The position numbers and the translations under genes are program-made. The notes below the pieces were generated by a model. That model searched no databases. It was given only the letters and a program-made list of their open reading frames with translations, and was not told the origin of the DNA. A stretch of DNA of 64,000 nt from Micromonospora mirobrigensis (GTDB lineage Bacteria > Actinomycetota > Actinomycetes > Mycobacteriales > Micromonosporaceae), in NCBI RefSeq assembly GCF_900091555.1, contig NZ_FMCX01000007.1, positions 309,931 to 373,930 on the forward strand, written 5' to 3'. This document shows, in pieces, positions 54,686 to 63,176 of the stretch. Positions within the stretch are counted from its first letter, which is position 1. Each line of letters starts with the position of its first letter.

Positions 54686-55797
54686 ACGTTGCTGCCCAGG
54701 AAGCCGTCGACCCCGCTGAAGTCCTTCTCCCACAGCCAGACGATCCGGCTGCACAGCAGCGCGTACCCGATGGCGGCGAAGGCCAGCAGGGCGCGACGCC
54801 GGCGGCTGCCGGCCGGGGCGGCCGTGGCGTCGTCCACCAGCAGGATCAGCGCCGGGATCAGCCAGACCAGGTGGTGCACCCAGGTGACCGGGCTGACCAG
54901 GCACATCACCACGCCGGTCAGCGCCAGGCCGGCGGTCTCGTCGCCGGCCGCGGCGGCGGCCCGGGACCGCCACGCCCAGACCGCCAGCGCGACGAGCACC
55001 AGCGCCAGCCAGAGCAGCGTGCTGGGGTGCTCCGGGTCGAGCCGGGCCACCACCCCGCGCAGCGACTGGTTGGAGACGAACGCCAGCTCACCGACGCGGT
55101 CGGTGTTCCACAGGGCGGTGGTCCAGAACTCCCGGGAGGCGTTCGGGAAGAGCGCGCCGGCCAGCAGGCTGGCCGCGGCGGCGGTGCCGACGGCGGTGGC
55201 CGCGGCCCGGAAGCGTCGGGTGACCAGGAGGTAGACGATGAAGATGCCCGGGGTCAGCTTGATCGCGGTGGCCAGCCCGATCCCCACCCCGGCCCACCGG
55301 TTGCCGCGCGGCAGCAGCCGCAGCAGGTCCACCCCGACCAGGAAGAGCAGCAGCATGTTGACCTGGCCGAAGTTGACCGTCTCGCGCATCGGCTCGAACG
55401 CGGCGGCCAGGCAGAGCGCCACCGCCAGCACGAACCAGCGGTTCCAGCCCTGCCGGCGGGCGACCGGCTCGACCAGCCACCCGATCAGCACCGTGCTGAC
55501 CAGCACCGTGGCGACCACGCTGACCGTGATCGCCGCCGGCCAGGGCAGGTAGGCCATCGGGAGCATCACCAGCGCCGCGAAGGGCGGGTAGGTGAAGCCG
55601 TACTGGGTGCCGGGCTTGAGGTAGTCGTAGATCTCGCCGCCGTCGTGCACCCAGAAGTGCAACGCGCCGTAGTAGACCTTCAGGTCGAAGAAGCCGTGGC
55701 GTACGGCGGCCACCGCGAGGAAACCGGCCACCGCCGCAGCGAGCACGGCGACCACGGCGACCTGCCGTGCCGTCCGTGCGGCCCCCTGCGCCACCAT
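54571..55797 (-). CDS. GT87-type (DUF2029) polyprenol-linked mannosyltransferase
   Basis: The 408-residue membrane protein has about ten hydrophobic segments and the GT87 landmarks: GFFDLKVYYGALHFWVHDGGEIYDYL (Asp of the first loop), GFTYPPFAALVMLP, NFGQVNMLLLFLV, LATAIKLTPGIFIVYLLVTRR and LVSPVTWVHHLVWLIPAL. Such enzymes add mannose from polyprenyl-phosphate-mannose to lipomannan-type glycolipids. The start may be ATG 55797 (GGTGGAG upstream) or GTG 55824. The last about 30 residues overlap the converging GNAT and are low complexity. Confidence 0.85.
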   Translation of the reverse strand: MVAQGAARTARQVAVVAVLAAAVAGFLAVAAVRHGFFDLKVYYGALHFWVHDGGEIYDYLKPGTQYGFTYPPFAALVMLPMAYLPWPAAITVSVVATVLVSTVLIGWLVEPVARRQGWNRWFVLAVALCLAAAFEPMRETVNFGQVNMLLLFLVGVDLLRLLPRGNRWAGVGIGLATAIKLTPGIFIVYLLVTRRFRAAATAVGTAAAASLLAGALFPNASREFWTTALWNTDRVGELAFVSNQSLRGVVARLDPEHPSTLLWLALVLVALAVWAWRSRAAAAAGDETAGLALTGVVMCLVSPVTWVHHLVWLIPALILLVDDATAAPAGSRRRRALLAFAAIGYALLCSRIVWLWEKDFSGVDGFLGSNVYVWISIALLVLLPVASRPAYRSSTSSTGGRPPASGTG

Positions 55798-55829
55798 CGT
55801 CTCCACCGCCCTGCGTAGGCTCACGTGCC

Positions 55830-56411
55830 ATGGCTACGGGGTACGTCCGCCCGGCGCGTCCCGGGGACGCCGGCGAGATCGCACGAATCCAGCTCGCGAC
55901 CTGGCGGGTCGCCTATCGTCGGATCCTGCCCCGGCACGTGCTCGACAACCTGGACGAGCAGTGGCTCGCCCGGCGGTGGAGCGCCGCGGTGCAGGAGCCG
56001 CCCTCGGACGCCCACCGGGTGCTGGTCGCCGTCGAGCAGGCCGAGCAATCCTATCTGGTGGGGTTCGCGGCATCCGGTCCGGCCGACGCGGAGGCCCTCG
56101 CACCGGGTGAGCCGGCCGACGCGCTGTCCGACGGGGTGGCCGCCGTGACCGACCTGCTGGTCGAGCCGCGCTGGGGCCGGCGCGGGCACGGCAGCCGGCT
56201 GCTCGCCGCCATGGTGGAGCACTGGCGTACCGACGGCTTCACCCGGGCGGTCGCCTGGGCCTTCGACGGTGACGAGGCGACCAGGAAGTTCCTCACCGCC
56301 ACCGGTTGGGAGCCGGACGGCGCGGGCCGGGCCCTGGACGTCGAGGACATGCTGGTGCCGCAGGTGCGCCTGCACGTCGCCGTCCCCACCGAGCCGGTCG
56401 CGCAGGGCTGA
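55830..56411 (+). CDS. GNAT-family N-acetyltransferase
   Basis: A 193-residue GNAT protein: YVRPARPGDAGEIARIQLATWRVAYRRILP, then VTDLLVEPRWGRRGHGSRLLAAMVEHWRTDG with the R/Q-x2-G-x-G/A acetyl-CoA loop (RRGHGS) and FLTATGWEPDG. It starts at ATG 55830, 32 bases from the ATG of the divergent GT87 gene, so the two share a very short promoter region. Substrate not determined. A hairpin terminator follows. Confidence 0.86.
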   Translation: MATGYVRPARPGDAGEIARIQLATWRVAYRRILPRHVLDNLDEQWLARRWSAAVQEPPSDAHRVLVAVEQAEQSYLVGFAASGPADAEALAPGEPADALSDGVAAVTDLLVEPRWGRRGHGSRLLAAMVEHWRTDGFTRAVAWAFDGDEATRKFLTATGWEPDGAGRALDVEDMLVPQVRLHVAVPTEPVAQG

Positions 56412-56423
56412 GGCCACCCACGA

Positions 56424-56454
56424 GCGGCGGTCGCGGGTTCGCCGCGACCGCCGC
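56424..56454. terminator. Bidirectional hairpin terminator
   Basis: A perfect 13-bp stem (56424-56436 with 56442-56454) and a GTTCG loop lie between the GNAT gene and the converging sugar-permease gene. An outer CCACC/GGTGG pairing may extend it. Confidence 0.78.
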
Positions 56455-56461
56455 CGGTGGG

Positions 56462-57358
56462 TCAGCCCTTGTCGGCGCCCTCGTTGGCGCCGCGGACGAA
56501 GTACCGCTGGAAGACCACGAAGATCAGCGCCACCGGGATGGTGGCCAGCAGCGCGGCACCGAGCTTCAACGGATACTGGGTGCCCGAGCCGAGCGAACCG
56601 GTGACCAGGTCCGCCAGTCCGCGGGGCAGGGTGAACAGGCTGGGGTCCTGCACCGCGACGAGGGTGTGCGGGAACTCGTTCCATGATCCCTGGAAGGAGA
56701 GGATGGTCAGGGTGATCAACGCCGGCCTGGCCATCGGCAGCACCACCGACCAGAAGGTGCGGAAGACCCCGGCGCCGTCGACCCGGGCCGCCTCCTCCAT
56801 GCTCGCCGGGATCGACTCGAAGAACTGCTTCATGATGAACACCCCGGCCGCGTCGGCCAGCAGCGGCACGATCAGCCCGGCGTAACTGTCGTAGATGCCG
56901 ATCTGGTTCAGGACCAGGAACTTCGGGATCAGCAGCACCACGCCCGGCACCGCCATCACCGCGAGGATCGCCGCGAACATCCCGGTCCGACCCCGGAACC
57001 GCAGCCGCGCCAGCGCGTATCCGGCGAGCGAGTCGAGAAAGACCCGCCCCAACGTCACCAGCACGGTCACCAGGAGCGAGTTGCCCATCCACAGCGGGAA
57101 CGACGTTCCGTCGAAGAGGCGCTGGAAGCTCGTCAGGTCCAGCGGGTCGGGGACCGGGGAGAGGGGGTTCGCCGCCGCGTCCGGTTCGGTCTTGAGAGCG
57201 TTTCCGATCTGGATGACGAACGGGTAGAGGAAGACCAGCGCGAAGAAGACCAGGACGGCGTACCCGACGAAGGTGGTCACCAGGCCGCGCGGCTCGCGGC
57301 GCCGCCTCGTCGGCGCCGGCCGGGTCGGTACGCGGGGTGGATCGGTCACCACGGCCAT
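56462..57358 (-). CDS. Sugar ABC transporter permease, MalG type
   Basis: The 298-residue inner-membrane protein has six helices and the EAA loop EEAARVDGAGVFRTFWSVVLPMARP at about 190-214, which contacts the ATPase. It pairs with the MalF-type permease, whose stop lies one base before this ATG (GGAGGT ribosome site upstream). A basic N-terminus (RPAPTRRRREPRG) precedes helix 1. It is the last gene of the lacI-malE-malF-malG-like unit. No ATPase gene is present; a shared MsiK-type ATPase is expected, as in Streptomyces. Confidence 0.93.
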   Translation of the reverse strand: MAVVTDPPRVPTRPAPTRRRREPRGLVTTFVGYAVLVFFALVFLYPFVIQIGNALKTEPDAAANPLSPVPDPLDLTSFQRLFDGTSFPLWMGNSLLVTVLVTLGRVFLDSLAGYALARLRFRGRTGMFAAILAVMAVPGVVLLIPKFLVLNQIGIYDSYAGLIVPLLADAAGVFIMKQFFESIPASMEEAARVDGAGVFRTFWSVVLPMARPALITLTILSFQGSWNEFPHTLVAVQDPSLFTLPRGLADLVTGSLGSGTQYPLKLGAALLATIPVALIFVVFQRYFVRGANEGADKG

Positions 57359-57359
57359 G

Positions 57360-58475
57360 TCAGGACCTCCCCGGTGGGCGTCGCCGCAGCCAGCCGGGCC
57401 GAGAGGCGTCGCGCTCGGCGAGCAGGCGGCGCTGCACCAGCGTCAGCAGAATGATGATCAGGAACAGCACGAAGGAGATCGCCGCGCCCCGCCCGTAGTC
57501 GAAGTCCTGGAACGCGGTGCGGTACGACAGGTACGCCGGGGTGAGGGTGGTCTTCGCCGGGTTGCCCTGGCTCATCACGTACACCTGGTCGAAGACCTGC
57601 CAGGAGCCGATCAGGCCGAGGGTCAGCACCAGGAACATGGTGGGCCGGATCATCGGCAGTGTGACGTGGCGGAAGCGCTGCCAGCGGTTGGCGCCGTCCA
57701 GCGCGCTGGCCTCGTCGAGAGCGACCGGCACGCCCTGCAGGGCGGCGAGGAACATCAGCATGAACGTGCCGGAGGTGGTCCAGACCACCAGCGAGATGAT
57801 GGAGAGCATCGCCACGCTCGGTCCGGCCAGCCAGTCCCACCAGCTCAGTCCGCCCGGCCCGCCGTCGGCGAGCGCCGTCGGCGGTGAGTCGACGCCGACC
57901 AGGCCGAGGAGCAGGTGCAGCACGCCCCGGGAGTCGGCGAACCACTGCGGCCCGTCCAGCCCGACCATCGCCAGCAGCCGGTTGACCGCGCCGGTGCTGG
58001 AGAACATGAACAGGAACACGATGCTGATCGCCACCGAGCTGGTGACCGACGGGAAGTAGAAGGCGGTCCGGAAGAAGGACTTGCCGCGCAGCATCCGGTT
58101 GTTGACCACGAGCGCGAGGAACAGCGCCAACGCGGTCTGCGCCGGCACCACGAACAGCACGTAGTAGATGTTGTTCCGCAGGCTGATCATGAAGTCCTGG
58201 CGGGCCAGGCCGTCGACGGTGAACAGCCGGGTGTAGTTGTCCGCCCCGACGAACGGCACCCCGGAGCGGAACGGGCTGCCCTGGCCGTTCCACCCGGTGA
58301 GGCTCACCCAGAACGCCATCAGGATCGGCAGCAGCAGGAACAGGCCGAGGATCACCACCACGGGCGCCACGAAGAGCCACCCGGCCAGGTTCTCGGATCC
58401 GCGCACACCGGAGCGCCGTCGCCGGGGCGTGCCGCCCGACGAGGTGGCCGGTGCCGCGAGTGAGTCGATCGCCAT
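57360..58475 (-). CDS. Sugar ABC transporter permease, MalF type
   Basis: The 371-residue permease has six helices plus a larger periplasmic insertion (about 175-235, including LADGGPGGLSWWDWLAG) and the EAA loop DEASALDGANRWQRFRHVTLPMIRP at about 261-285. ATG 58475 follows GGAGGGAGGGTG; GTG 58478 is one codon earlier. It is separated from the binding-protein gene by a strong 12-bp hairpin that should lower its expression relative to the binding protein. Confidence 0.93.
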   Translation of the reverse strand: MAIDSLAAPATSSGGTPRRRRSGVRGSENLAGWLFVAPVVVILGLFLLLPILMAFWVSLTGWNGQGSPFRSGVPFVGADNYTRLFTVDGLARQDFMISLRNNIYYVLFVVPAQTALALFLALVVNNRMLRGKSFFRTAFYFPSVTSSVAISIVFLFMFSSTGAVNRLLAMVGLDGPQWFADSRGVLHLLLGLVGVDSPPTALADGGPGGLSWWDWLAGPSVAMLSIISLVVWTTSGTFMLMFLAALQGVPVALDEASALDGANRWQRFRHVTLPMIRPTMFLVLTLGLIGSWQVFDQVYVMSQGNPAKTTLTPAYLSYRTAFQDFDYGRGAAISFVLFLIIILLTLVQRRLLAERDASRPGWLRRRPPGRS

Positions 58476-58495
58476 CACCCTCCCTCCTGAAAAGG

Positions 58496-58537
58496 AGGGG
58501 CCCCTTCTCGACGCGTGGCGTATGGGAAGGGGCCCCT
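58496..58537 (-). terminator. Intercistronic hairpin between binding-protein and permease genes
   Basis: AGGGGCCCCTTC (58496-58507) and GAAGGGGCCCCT (58526-58537) form a perfect 12-bp stem with an 18-base loop; on the minus strand a TTTT follows shortly after. Such hairpins cause partial termination or protect the upstream mRNA, giving more binding protein than permease. The repeat-like appearance also suggests a dispersed palindromic element. Confidence 0.7.
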
Positions 58538-58546
58538 GTCAACGGC

Positions 58547-59800
58547 TCAGCTACCGCCGAGCGCGGCGGCGGTGTTCTTCTGCACCCGGGTCAGCAACGC
58601 CTTCGGGTCACCGGCCTTCAGGCCCTGGATGCCGGTGTCGAGGTCGGCCAGGACGCTGTCCATCTTGGGCGCGTTGACCGGGCCCTGGGCCTGCTCGGCC
58701 GAGTCGATGAACGCCTTGTCGGCGGGGAACGCCTTGAGGTACGAGTCCCGGGCGGACTGCCGGGACGGCATCACGCCGAACGCCGTGGCGAAGGCCATCT
58801 GCTGGTCGACGGAGGTCATCGCCTCGACCAGCTTGACTGCGGCGTCCTTGTTCTTGCTCTTGGCCGCGATGCCCCAGCAGTTGGTGAAGGACAGGGTGCC
58901 CGGGCCCTTGGGTCCGGCCGGCAGGGCCACCACCTTGTACTTCACGTTCGGGAAGTCGTTCTTCAGGGCGCCGGTGATCCAGTTCCCCTCGATCGTCATC
59001 ACCGCCCGGCCCTTGCCGAACGCCTCGCCGGCCCAGCCGGAGTCCAGCTCCTTCGGGAACTTGGCGAGGCCACCGGTGAGCAGGCCCTTGACGTACTGGA
59101 GGGCCTGGAGGTTCTCCGGGCTGTCCACGGTCGCCTGCTTACCGTCCGGGCTGGTGATCCAGCCGCCGGCCTGCACCATGAAGGCGCCGATCCGGTCCCG
59201 GGTGTCGCCGATGACCAGCGGCACCTGGCCCTTCGCCTTGATCTTCTGCGCGGTCGCGGTGAGCTGGTCCCAGGTGGTCGGCACGTCGGCGTCGGTGAGC
59301 CCGGCCTTCGCCCAGAGGTCGGTGTTGATCTGGAGCGCGAGGGTGGAGAAGTCCTTCGGCGCGCAGTAGTACTTCCCGTCGTAGGTGAACGTCTCCCGCA
59401 GGCTCTGGTAGAAGTCGTCCGGGTTGCTGATCTTGTCGCCGTACGGCTCCAGGGCGCCGACACTGGCGTAGTCGGCGAAACGGACCGCCGGCACGTAGAA
59501 GACGTCCGGCGGGTTGCCCCCGGCGAAGGCCTGGCCGAGCTGCTGGGTGAGGTCCTGGGCGGGGGTCACGGTGGCCTGGTTGCCGGAGCTCGAGGCCCAC
59601 TTGGCCGCCGCGTCCTGCACCGCCTTGGTCTCGGCGTCGCCGGAGGAGCCGATCAGGATCTGGAGGTTGGCCGGGCCGCTGGACTGCTGGGCGGTGCCGG
59701 ACGAGTCGTCGTCGAAGCCGCTGCCGCAGGCGGCGGAGCCGAGCAGCGCCAGAGTGGCCAGGCCGGCCACCGCCGCCCGGGTGAGGTGTCGAGGTGCCAT
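58547..59800 (-). CDS. Sugar ABC transporter substrate-binding lipoprotein
   Basis: The 417-residue family-1 solute-binding protein has a lipoprotein signal (HLTRAAVAGLATLALLGSAAC with the lipobox Cys near 25) and the binding-protein body: LGQAFAGGNPPDVFYVPAV, FSTLALQINTDLWAKAGL, AFGKGRAVMTIEGNWITGAL and SLSFTNCWGIAAKSKNKDAA-like regions. ATG 59800 follows AGGAGA. It is 38 bases after lacI in the same transcript. The sugar is unknown; the adjacent debranching-like enzyme suggests an alpha-glucoside or another oligosaccharide. Confidence 0.93.
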   Translation of the reverse strand: MAPRHLTRAAVAGLATLALLGSAACGSGFDDDSSGTAQQSSGPANLQILIGSSGDAETKAVQDAAAKWASSSGNQATVTPAQDLTQQLGQAFAGGNPPDVFYVPAVRFADYASVGALEPYGDKISNPDDFYQSLRETFTYDGKYYCAPKDFSTLALQINTDLWAKAGLTDADVPTTWDQLTATAQKIKAKGQVPLVIGDTRDRIGAFMVQAGGWITSPDGKQATVDSPENLQALQYVKGLLTGGLAKFPKELDSGWAGEAFGKGRAVMTIEGNWITGALKNDFPNVKYKVVALPAGPKGPGTLSFTNCWGIAAKSKNKDAAVKLVEAMTSVDQQMAFATAFGVMPSRQSARDSYLKAFPADKAFIDSAEQAQGPVNAPKMDSVLADLDTGIQGLKAGDPKALLTRVQKNTAAALGGS

Positions 59801-59838
59801 CGGTTCTCCTGGTGGGGATGCGGTTGGGGGAACGGGTG

Positions 59839-60831
59839 TCACGCGGTGCGCCGGAGCACCAGCGCCGGTTGGAGCAGCACGGGCGCCAACCCCCGCCGCG
59901 GCTCGTCGAGCACGGCGGTGAGCAGGTCGACGCAGCGGGCGGCGGCGTCGCCGAGGGGTTGGCCGACGCTGGTCAGCCCGAGTGCCGCGGCGACCGGAGT
60001 GTCGTCGAAGCCGATCACCGGGATCGCCGGCCCGGTGGTCCGGGCCGCCTGGAGGGCGCCGAGCGCGAGGGAGTCGCTGGCGCAGACCAGGGCGGTCGGT
60101 GGGGCGGGGTCGGCGAGCAGCTCGCGGGCGCAGCGCTCGCCCTCGGCGATGCCGTCGACGGTCTCCCGGTGCAGCCCGCTCGGGTCGACCCCGGCCGCGC
60201 GCAGGGTGCGGTGCCAGCCGGCGCGCCGGTCGTCGCCGACGCCGGAGCCGGCGGGCCAGCCGATCCAGCCGATCCGCCGGTGTCCGGCGGCGAGCAGGTG
60301 CGCGGTGGCGGCGGCGGTGCCGGCCGCGCCGTCGACGTCGACCCAGCAGTGCGCGTCCAGGTCGTCCCAGGGGCGGCCGAACGTCACGAACGGCACCCCC
60401 CGGTCGGCCAGCCAGGCGGTACGCGGGTCGCCGTGGTCGGTGGCGGTGAGCACGAAGCCGTCGAGGTCGTACGCGCCGAGCAGGTCGTCGTAGGTGGCGA
60501 TCTCCCGCTGCCGGTCGGTGGCGGTGTAGAGCATGGTCCGGTAGCCGGCCGCCTCGGCGGTCTCGGTGAGGCCGTGCAGGAAGCGGTCGAGGACCGAGCC
60601 GTTGATGCCGTCGCGGGTGGGTTCGATGCGGACGGCGATGAGGCGGGACCGGCCGGTGCGCATCTGACGGGCGGCCTGGCTGGCCCGGTAGCCGAGGGCG
60701 GCGATGGCCTCCTGGACCCGCTGGCGGGTCTCCTCGCGCACGATGTGCGGCGCGTTGAGCACGTTGGACACCGTCTGGCGGCTGACCTGGGCGTGCCGGG
60801 CCACCGTCGCGATGGTCACCTTTTCGGCCAC
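59839..60831 (-). CDS. LacI-family transcription regulator
   Basis: The 330-residue repressor has the LacI helix-turn-helix (VTIATVARHAQVSRQTVSNVLN) with the hinge helix (ARQMRTGRS) and a periplasmic-binding-like effector domain (GFVLTATDHGDPRTAWLADRGVPFVTFGR, AAAHLLAAGHRRIGWIGWP, ALVCASDSLALGALQAAR, IPVIGFDDTPVAAAL). GTG 60831 follows GAGGG at five bases; a longer frame to 60939 would cross the operator. It controls the importer genes downstream and the divergent glycosidase through the 15-bp inverted repeat. Confidence 0.93.
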   Translation of the reverse strand: MAEKVTIATVARHAQVSRQTVSNVLNAPHIVREETRQRVQEAIAALGYRASQAARQMRTGRSRLIAVRIEPTRDGINGSVLDRFLHGLTETAEAAGYRTMLYTATDRQREIATYDDLLGAYDLDGFVLTATDHGDPRTAWLADRGVPFVTFGRPWDDLDAHCWVDVDGAAGTAAATAHLLAAGHRRIGWIGWPAGSGVGDDRRAGWHRTLRAAGVDPSGLHRETVDGIAEGERCARELLADPAPPTALVCASDSLALGALQAARTTGPAIPVIGFDDTPVAAALGLTSVGQPLGDAAARCVDLLTAVLDEPRRGLAPVLLQPALVLRRTA

Positions 60832-60848
60832 ATTATCCCTCTCGCGGT

Positions 60849-60892
60849 CTTGAACGATCCAATTTGGATAGGGCAGGATTGGATCGTTCAAG
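60849..60892. promoter_or_regulatory. LacI-type operator pair (15-bp inverted repeat)
   Basis: CTTGAACGATCCAAT (60849-60863) and its exact reverse complement ATTGGATCGTTCAAG (60878-60892) flank a 14-base spacer. Each arm contains TTGAACGATCCAA, a LacI-family-style site with central CG. The position between lacI (start 60831) and the divergent glycosidase (start 60978) fits a shared operator able to load two dimers or a tetramer. Confidence 0.75.
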
Positions 60893-60977
60893 TTTCTGGA
60901 ATGTTTCGCACTCTGCACCGCCAGCGGACGGCTTGTCAAGAGGTCGTCCGCACCCGACAGGATCTGGAGCCGACGTC

Positions 60978-63098
60978 GTGACCGAACGCCACCTGCAACC
61001 CCTGCTGCACGAGCTGGTCGGGGTGCTCCTCGCCCCCACCAGCGCGTTGGGTGACCGGGCCGGGCAGATCAGCCCGACCGGCGTCCAGGGAGTCTTCCAC
61101 GCCGACGCCCGGGTGCTCTCCCGCGCCGAGCTGCGCGTCGACGACCGGGAGCCGGAGGCGATCGCCCACGCGCCGCACGGCCCGCACGGCGCCCGCTTCG
61201 TCGGCCTGGCCCGCTGGCTGGGCGACCCCGGCCCCGACCCCACCGTCCGGGTCGAGCGGACCCGCCGGGCCGGCCCGCGCGGCCTGGACGAGGAGGTACG
61301 CCTCGTCTCCACCGCGACCGTCCCGGTGACCGCCACCGTCACCGTCGACCTCGGCTGCGACCTCGCCCCGGTCGAGCGGGTCAAGTCCGGCGCGCAGACC
61401 ACCCCGGTCGAGGCGAAGCTGGGCCGGCCCGGGGAGTTGAGCTGGACCGCCGACGGCACCACCGTCGTCGTCACCGCCGACGGCGCCAGCGTCGACGCCG
61501 ACCGGGACCGCGCCACCGCCCCCCGGCTGGCCTGGCCCGTCGAGCTGCCCGCCCGGGGCGAGGTGACGCTGCGCTGGCGACTGCGGGTCGACGACCCGCG
61601 GGCCGTGGTGGCCGCCCCCGCCGGCGAGCCGGACTGGTCCCGCCCCGACCTGCGCGCCGACGACCGGCGCCTGGTCCGGCTCCTCGACCGCTCCCTGGAC
61701 GACCTGCGCGGGCTGCGCCTGGTCGACACCGTCGACGGCCAGGACGTCTTCCTGGGCGCCGGGGTGCCCTGGTTCCTCACCCTGTTCGGCCGGGACAGCC
61801 TCTGGGCGGCCCGGATGATGCTGCCGCTCGGCACCGGACTGGCCGCCGGGACGCTGCGCGTACTGGCCCGCCGGCAGGGCGCCCGGGTCGACCCGGCCAG
61901 CGGCGAGGCACCCGGCAAGATCCTGCACGAGCTGCGCCGCGGCGAGTTCAGCCCCGGCGGCAGCCTGCGCCTGCCGCCCGCGTACTACGGCACCGTCGAC
62001 GCCACCATGCTCTGGGTGGCGCTGCTGCACGACGCGTGGCGCTGGGGCCTGCCGGCCGACCAGGTCGAACCGCTGCTGCCGCACCTGGAGGCGGCGCTGG
62101 GCTGGCTCGGCGACCACGCCGACGCCGACGGCGACGGCCTGGTCGAGTACGTCGACACCACCGGCCACGGCCTGGCCAACCAGGGCTGGAAGGACTCCGG
62201 CGACTCGATCCGGTTCCGCGACGGCAGCCTCGCCGCGCCGCCCATCGTGCTGGCCGAGGTGCAGGGGTACGCGTACCAGGCGGCGGTGAACGGCGCCGAC
62301 CTGCTCGACGCCTTCGGCCGGCCCGGCGCCGACCGTTGGCGCGGGTACGCCGACCGCCTCGCCACCACCTTCCGGAACCAGTTCTGGGTCGACGGCGGCC
62401 CGGACGGCCCCCGCCCGGCGCTGGCCCTGGACCGGGACAAGCGCCCCGTCGACTCGCTGACCAGCAACATCGGCCACCTGCTCGGCACCGGCCTGCTCGA
62501 CGGCGCGGAGGAGGCCCGGGTGGCGGAGCTGCTCGCCTCGGCGGCGCTCAGCGGCGGCTTCGGGCTGCGCACCATGTCCACCGACGACGCCGGCTTCGCC
62601 CCGCTGTCGTACCACTGCGGGTCGGTCTGGGCGCACGACACCGCGATCGTGCTGGCCGGGCTGGCCCGGGCCGGCTTCCGGGACGCCGCGCTCGGCCTGG
62701 CCGACGGGCTGCTCGGCGCGGCCGAGGCGTTCGACTACCGCCTTCCCGAGCTGTACGGCGGCGACGACCGCGGCCTGCTCGGCCGACCGGTGCCCTACCC
62801 GGCGGCCTGCCGCCCGCAGGCCTGGTCGGCAGCGTCGGCGGTGCTGCTGCTCCAGGCCGGCGCCGGCCTGCACCCCGACGTGCCGAACGGCCGGGTCACC
62901 CTGCGCCCGCTCGCCGGCCCCGAACTGGGCGCGCTGCGCGTCCACGGCCTGCGGGTCGCCGACACCGACGTCACCGTCGAGGTCGACCACACCGGCCACG
63001 CCACCGTGACCGGCCTCCCGAACACCCTCACCGTGCACACCCCCCGGATCCCCACCCCCCGCCACCCCACCTCAACGCCCACCCCCACCCCCCACTGA
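60978..63098 (+). CDS. Glycogen-debranching-like glycosidase (amylo-alpha-1,6-glucosidase family)
   Basis: The 706-residue cytoplasmic enzyme has an N-terminal beta-rich GDE_N_bis-type domain (about 10-220) and a C-terminal six-hairpin barrel. Barrel motifs are WFLTLFGRDSLWAARMMLP, the acidic NQGWKDSGDSIRFRDGSLA, and SVWAHDTAIVLAGLARAG. These match amylo-alpha-1,6-glucosidase relatives, which hydrolyse alpha-linked oligosaccharides. The C-terminus is a Thr/Pro/His tail (TPRHPTSTPTPTPH). GTG 60978 lies eight bases after GGAG. Divergence from the LacI/importer unit implies it processes the imported sugar; the linkage specificity is not known. Confidence 0.88.
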   Translation: MTERHLQPLLHELVGVLLAPTSALGDRAGQISPTGVQGVFHADARVLSRAELRVDDREPEAIAHAPHGPHGARFVGLARWLGDPGPDPTVRVERTRRAGPRGLDEEVRLVSTATVPVTATVTVDLGCDLAPVERVKSGAQTTPVEAKLGRPGELSWTADGTTVVVTADGASVDADRDRATAPRLAWPVELPARGEVTLRWRLRVDDPRAVVAAPAGEPDWSRPDLRADDRRLVRLLDRSLDDLRGLRLVDTVDGQDVFLGAGVPWFLTLFGRDSLWAARMMLPLGTGLAAGTLRVLARRQGARVDPASGEAPGKILHELRRGEFSPGGSLRLPPAYYGTVDATMLWVALLHDAWRWGLPADQVEPLLPHLEAALGWLGDHADADGDGLVEYVDTTGHGLANQGWKDSGDSIRFRDGSLAAPPIVLAEVQGYAYQAAVNGADLLDAFGRPGADRWRGYADRLATTFRNQFWVDGGPDGPRPALALDRDKRPVDSLTSNIGHLLGTGLLDGAEEARVAELLASAALSGGFGLRTMSTDDAGFAPLSYHCGSVWAHDTAIVLAGLARAGFRDAALGLADGLLGAAEAFDYRLPELYGGDDRGLLGRPVPYPAACRPQAWSAASAVLLLQAGAGLHPDVPNGRVTLRPLAGPELGALRVHGLRVADTDVTVEVDHTGHATVTGLPNTLTVHTPRIPTPRHPTSTPTPTPH

Positions 63099-63113
63099 CC
63101 CCGGCCCGGTCGC

Positions 63114-63176
63114 CGTTGATCATGAAGTTAGCGTCGGTTTTCGCGATCAACTTCGCCGCTAACTTCATGATCAACG
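63114..63176. repeat. 20-bp perfect inverted repeat overlapping a stop codon
   Basis: Arms 63114-63133 and 63157-63176 are perfect reverse complements (each contains TTGATCATGAAGTTAGCG) around a 23-base spacer. The left third of the right arm supplies the TGA of the GNAT gene on the minus strand. It may terminate both converging genes. The AT-rich, non-coding-like composition suggests a dispersed palindromic element. Confidence 0.8.
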
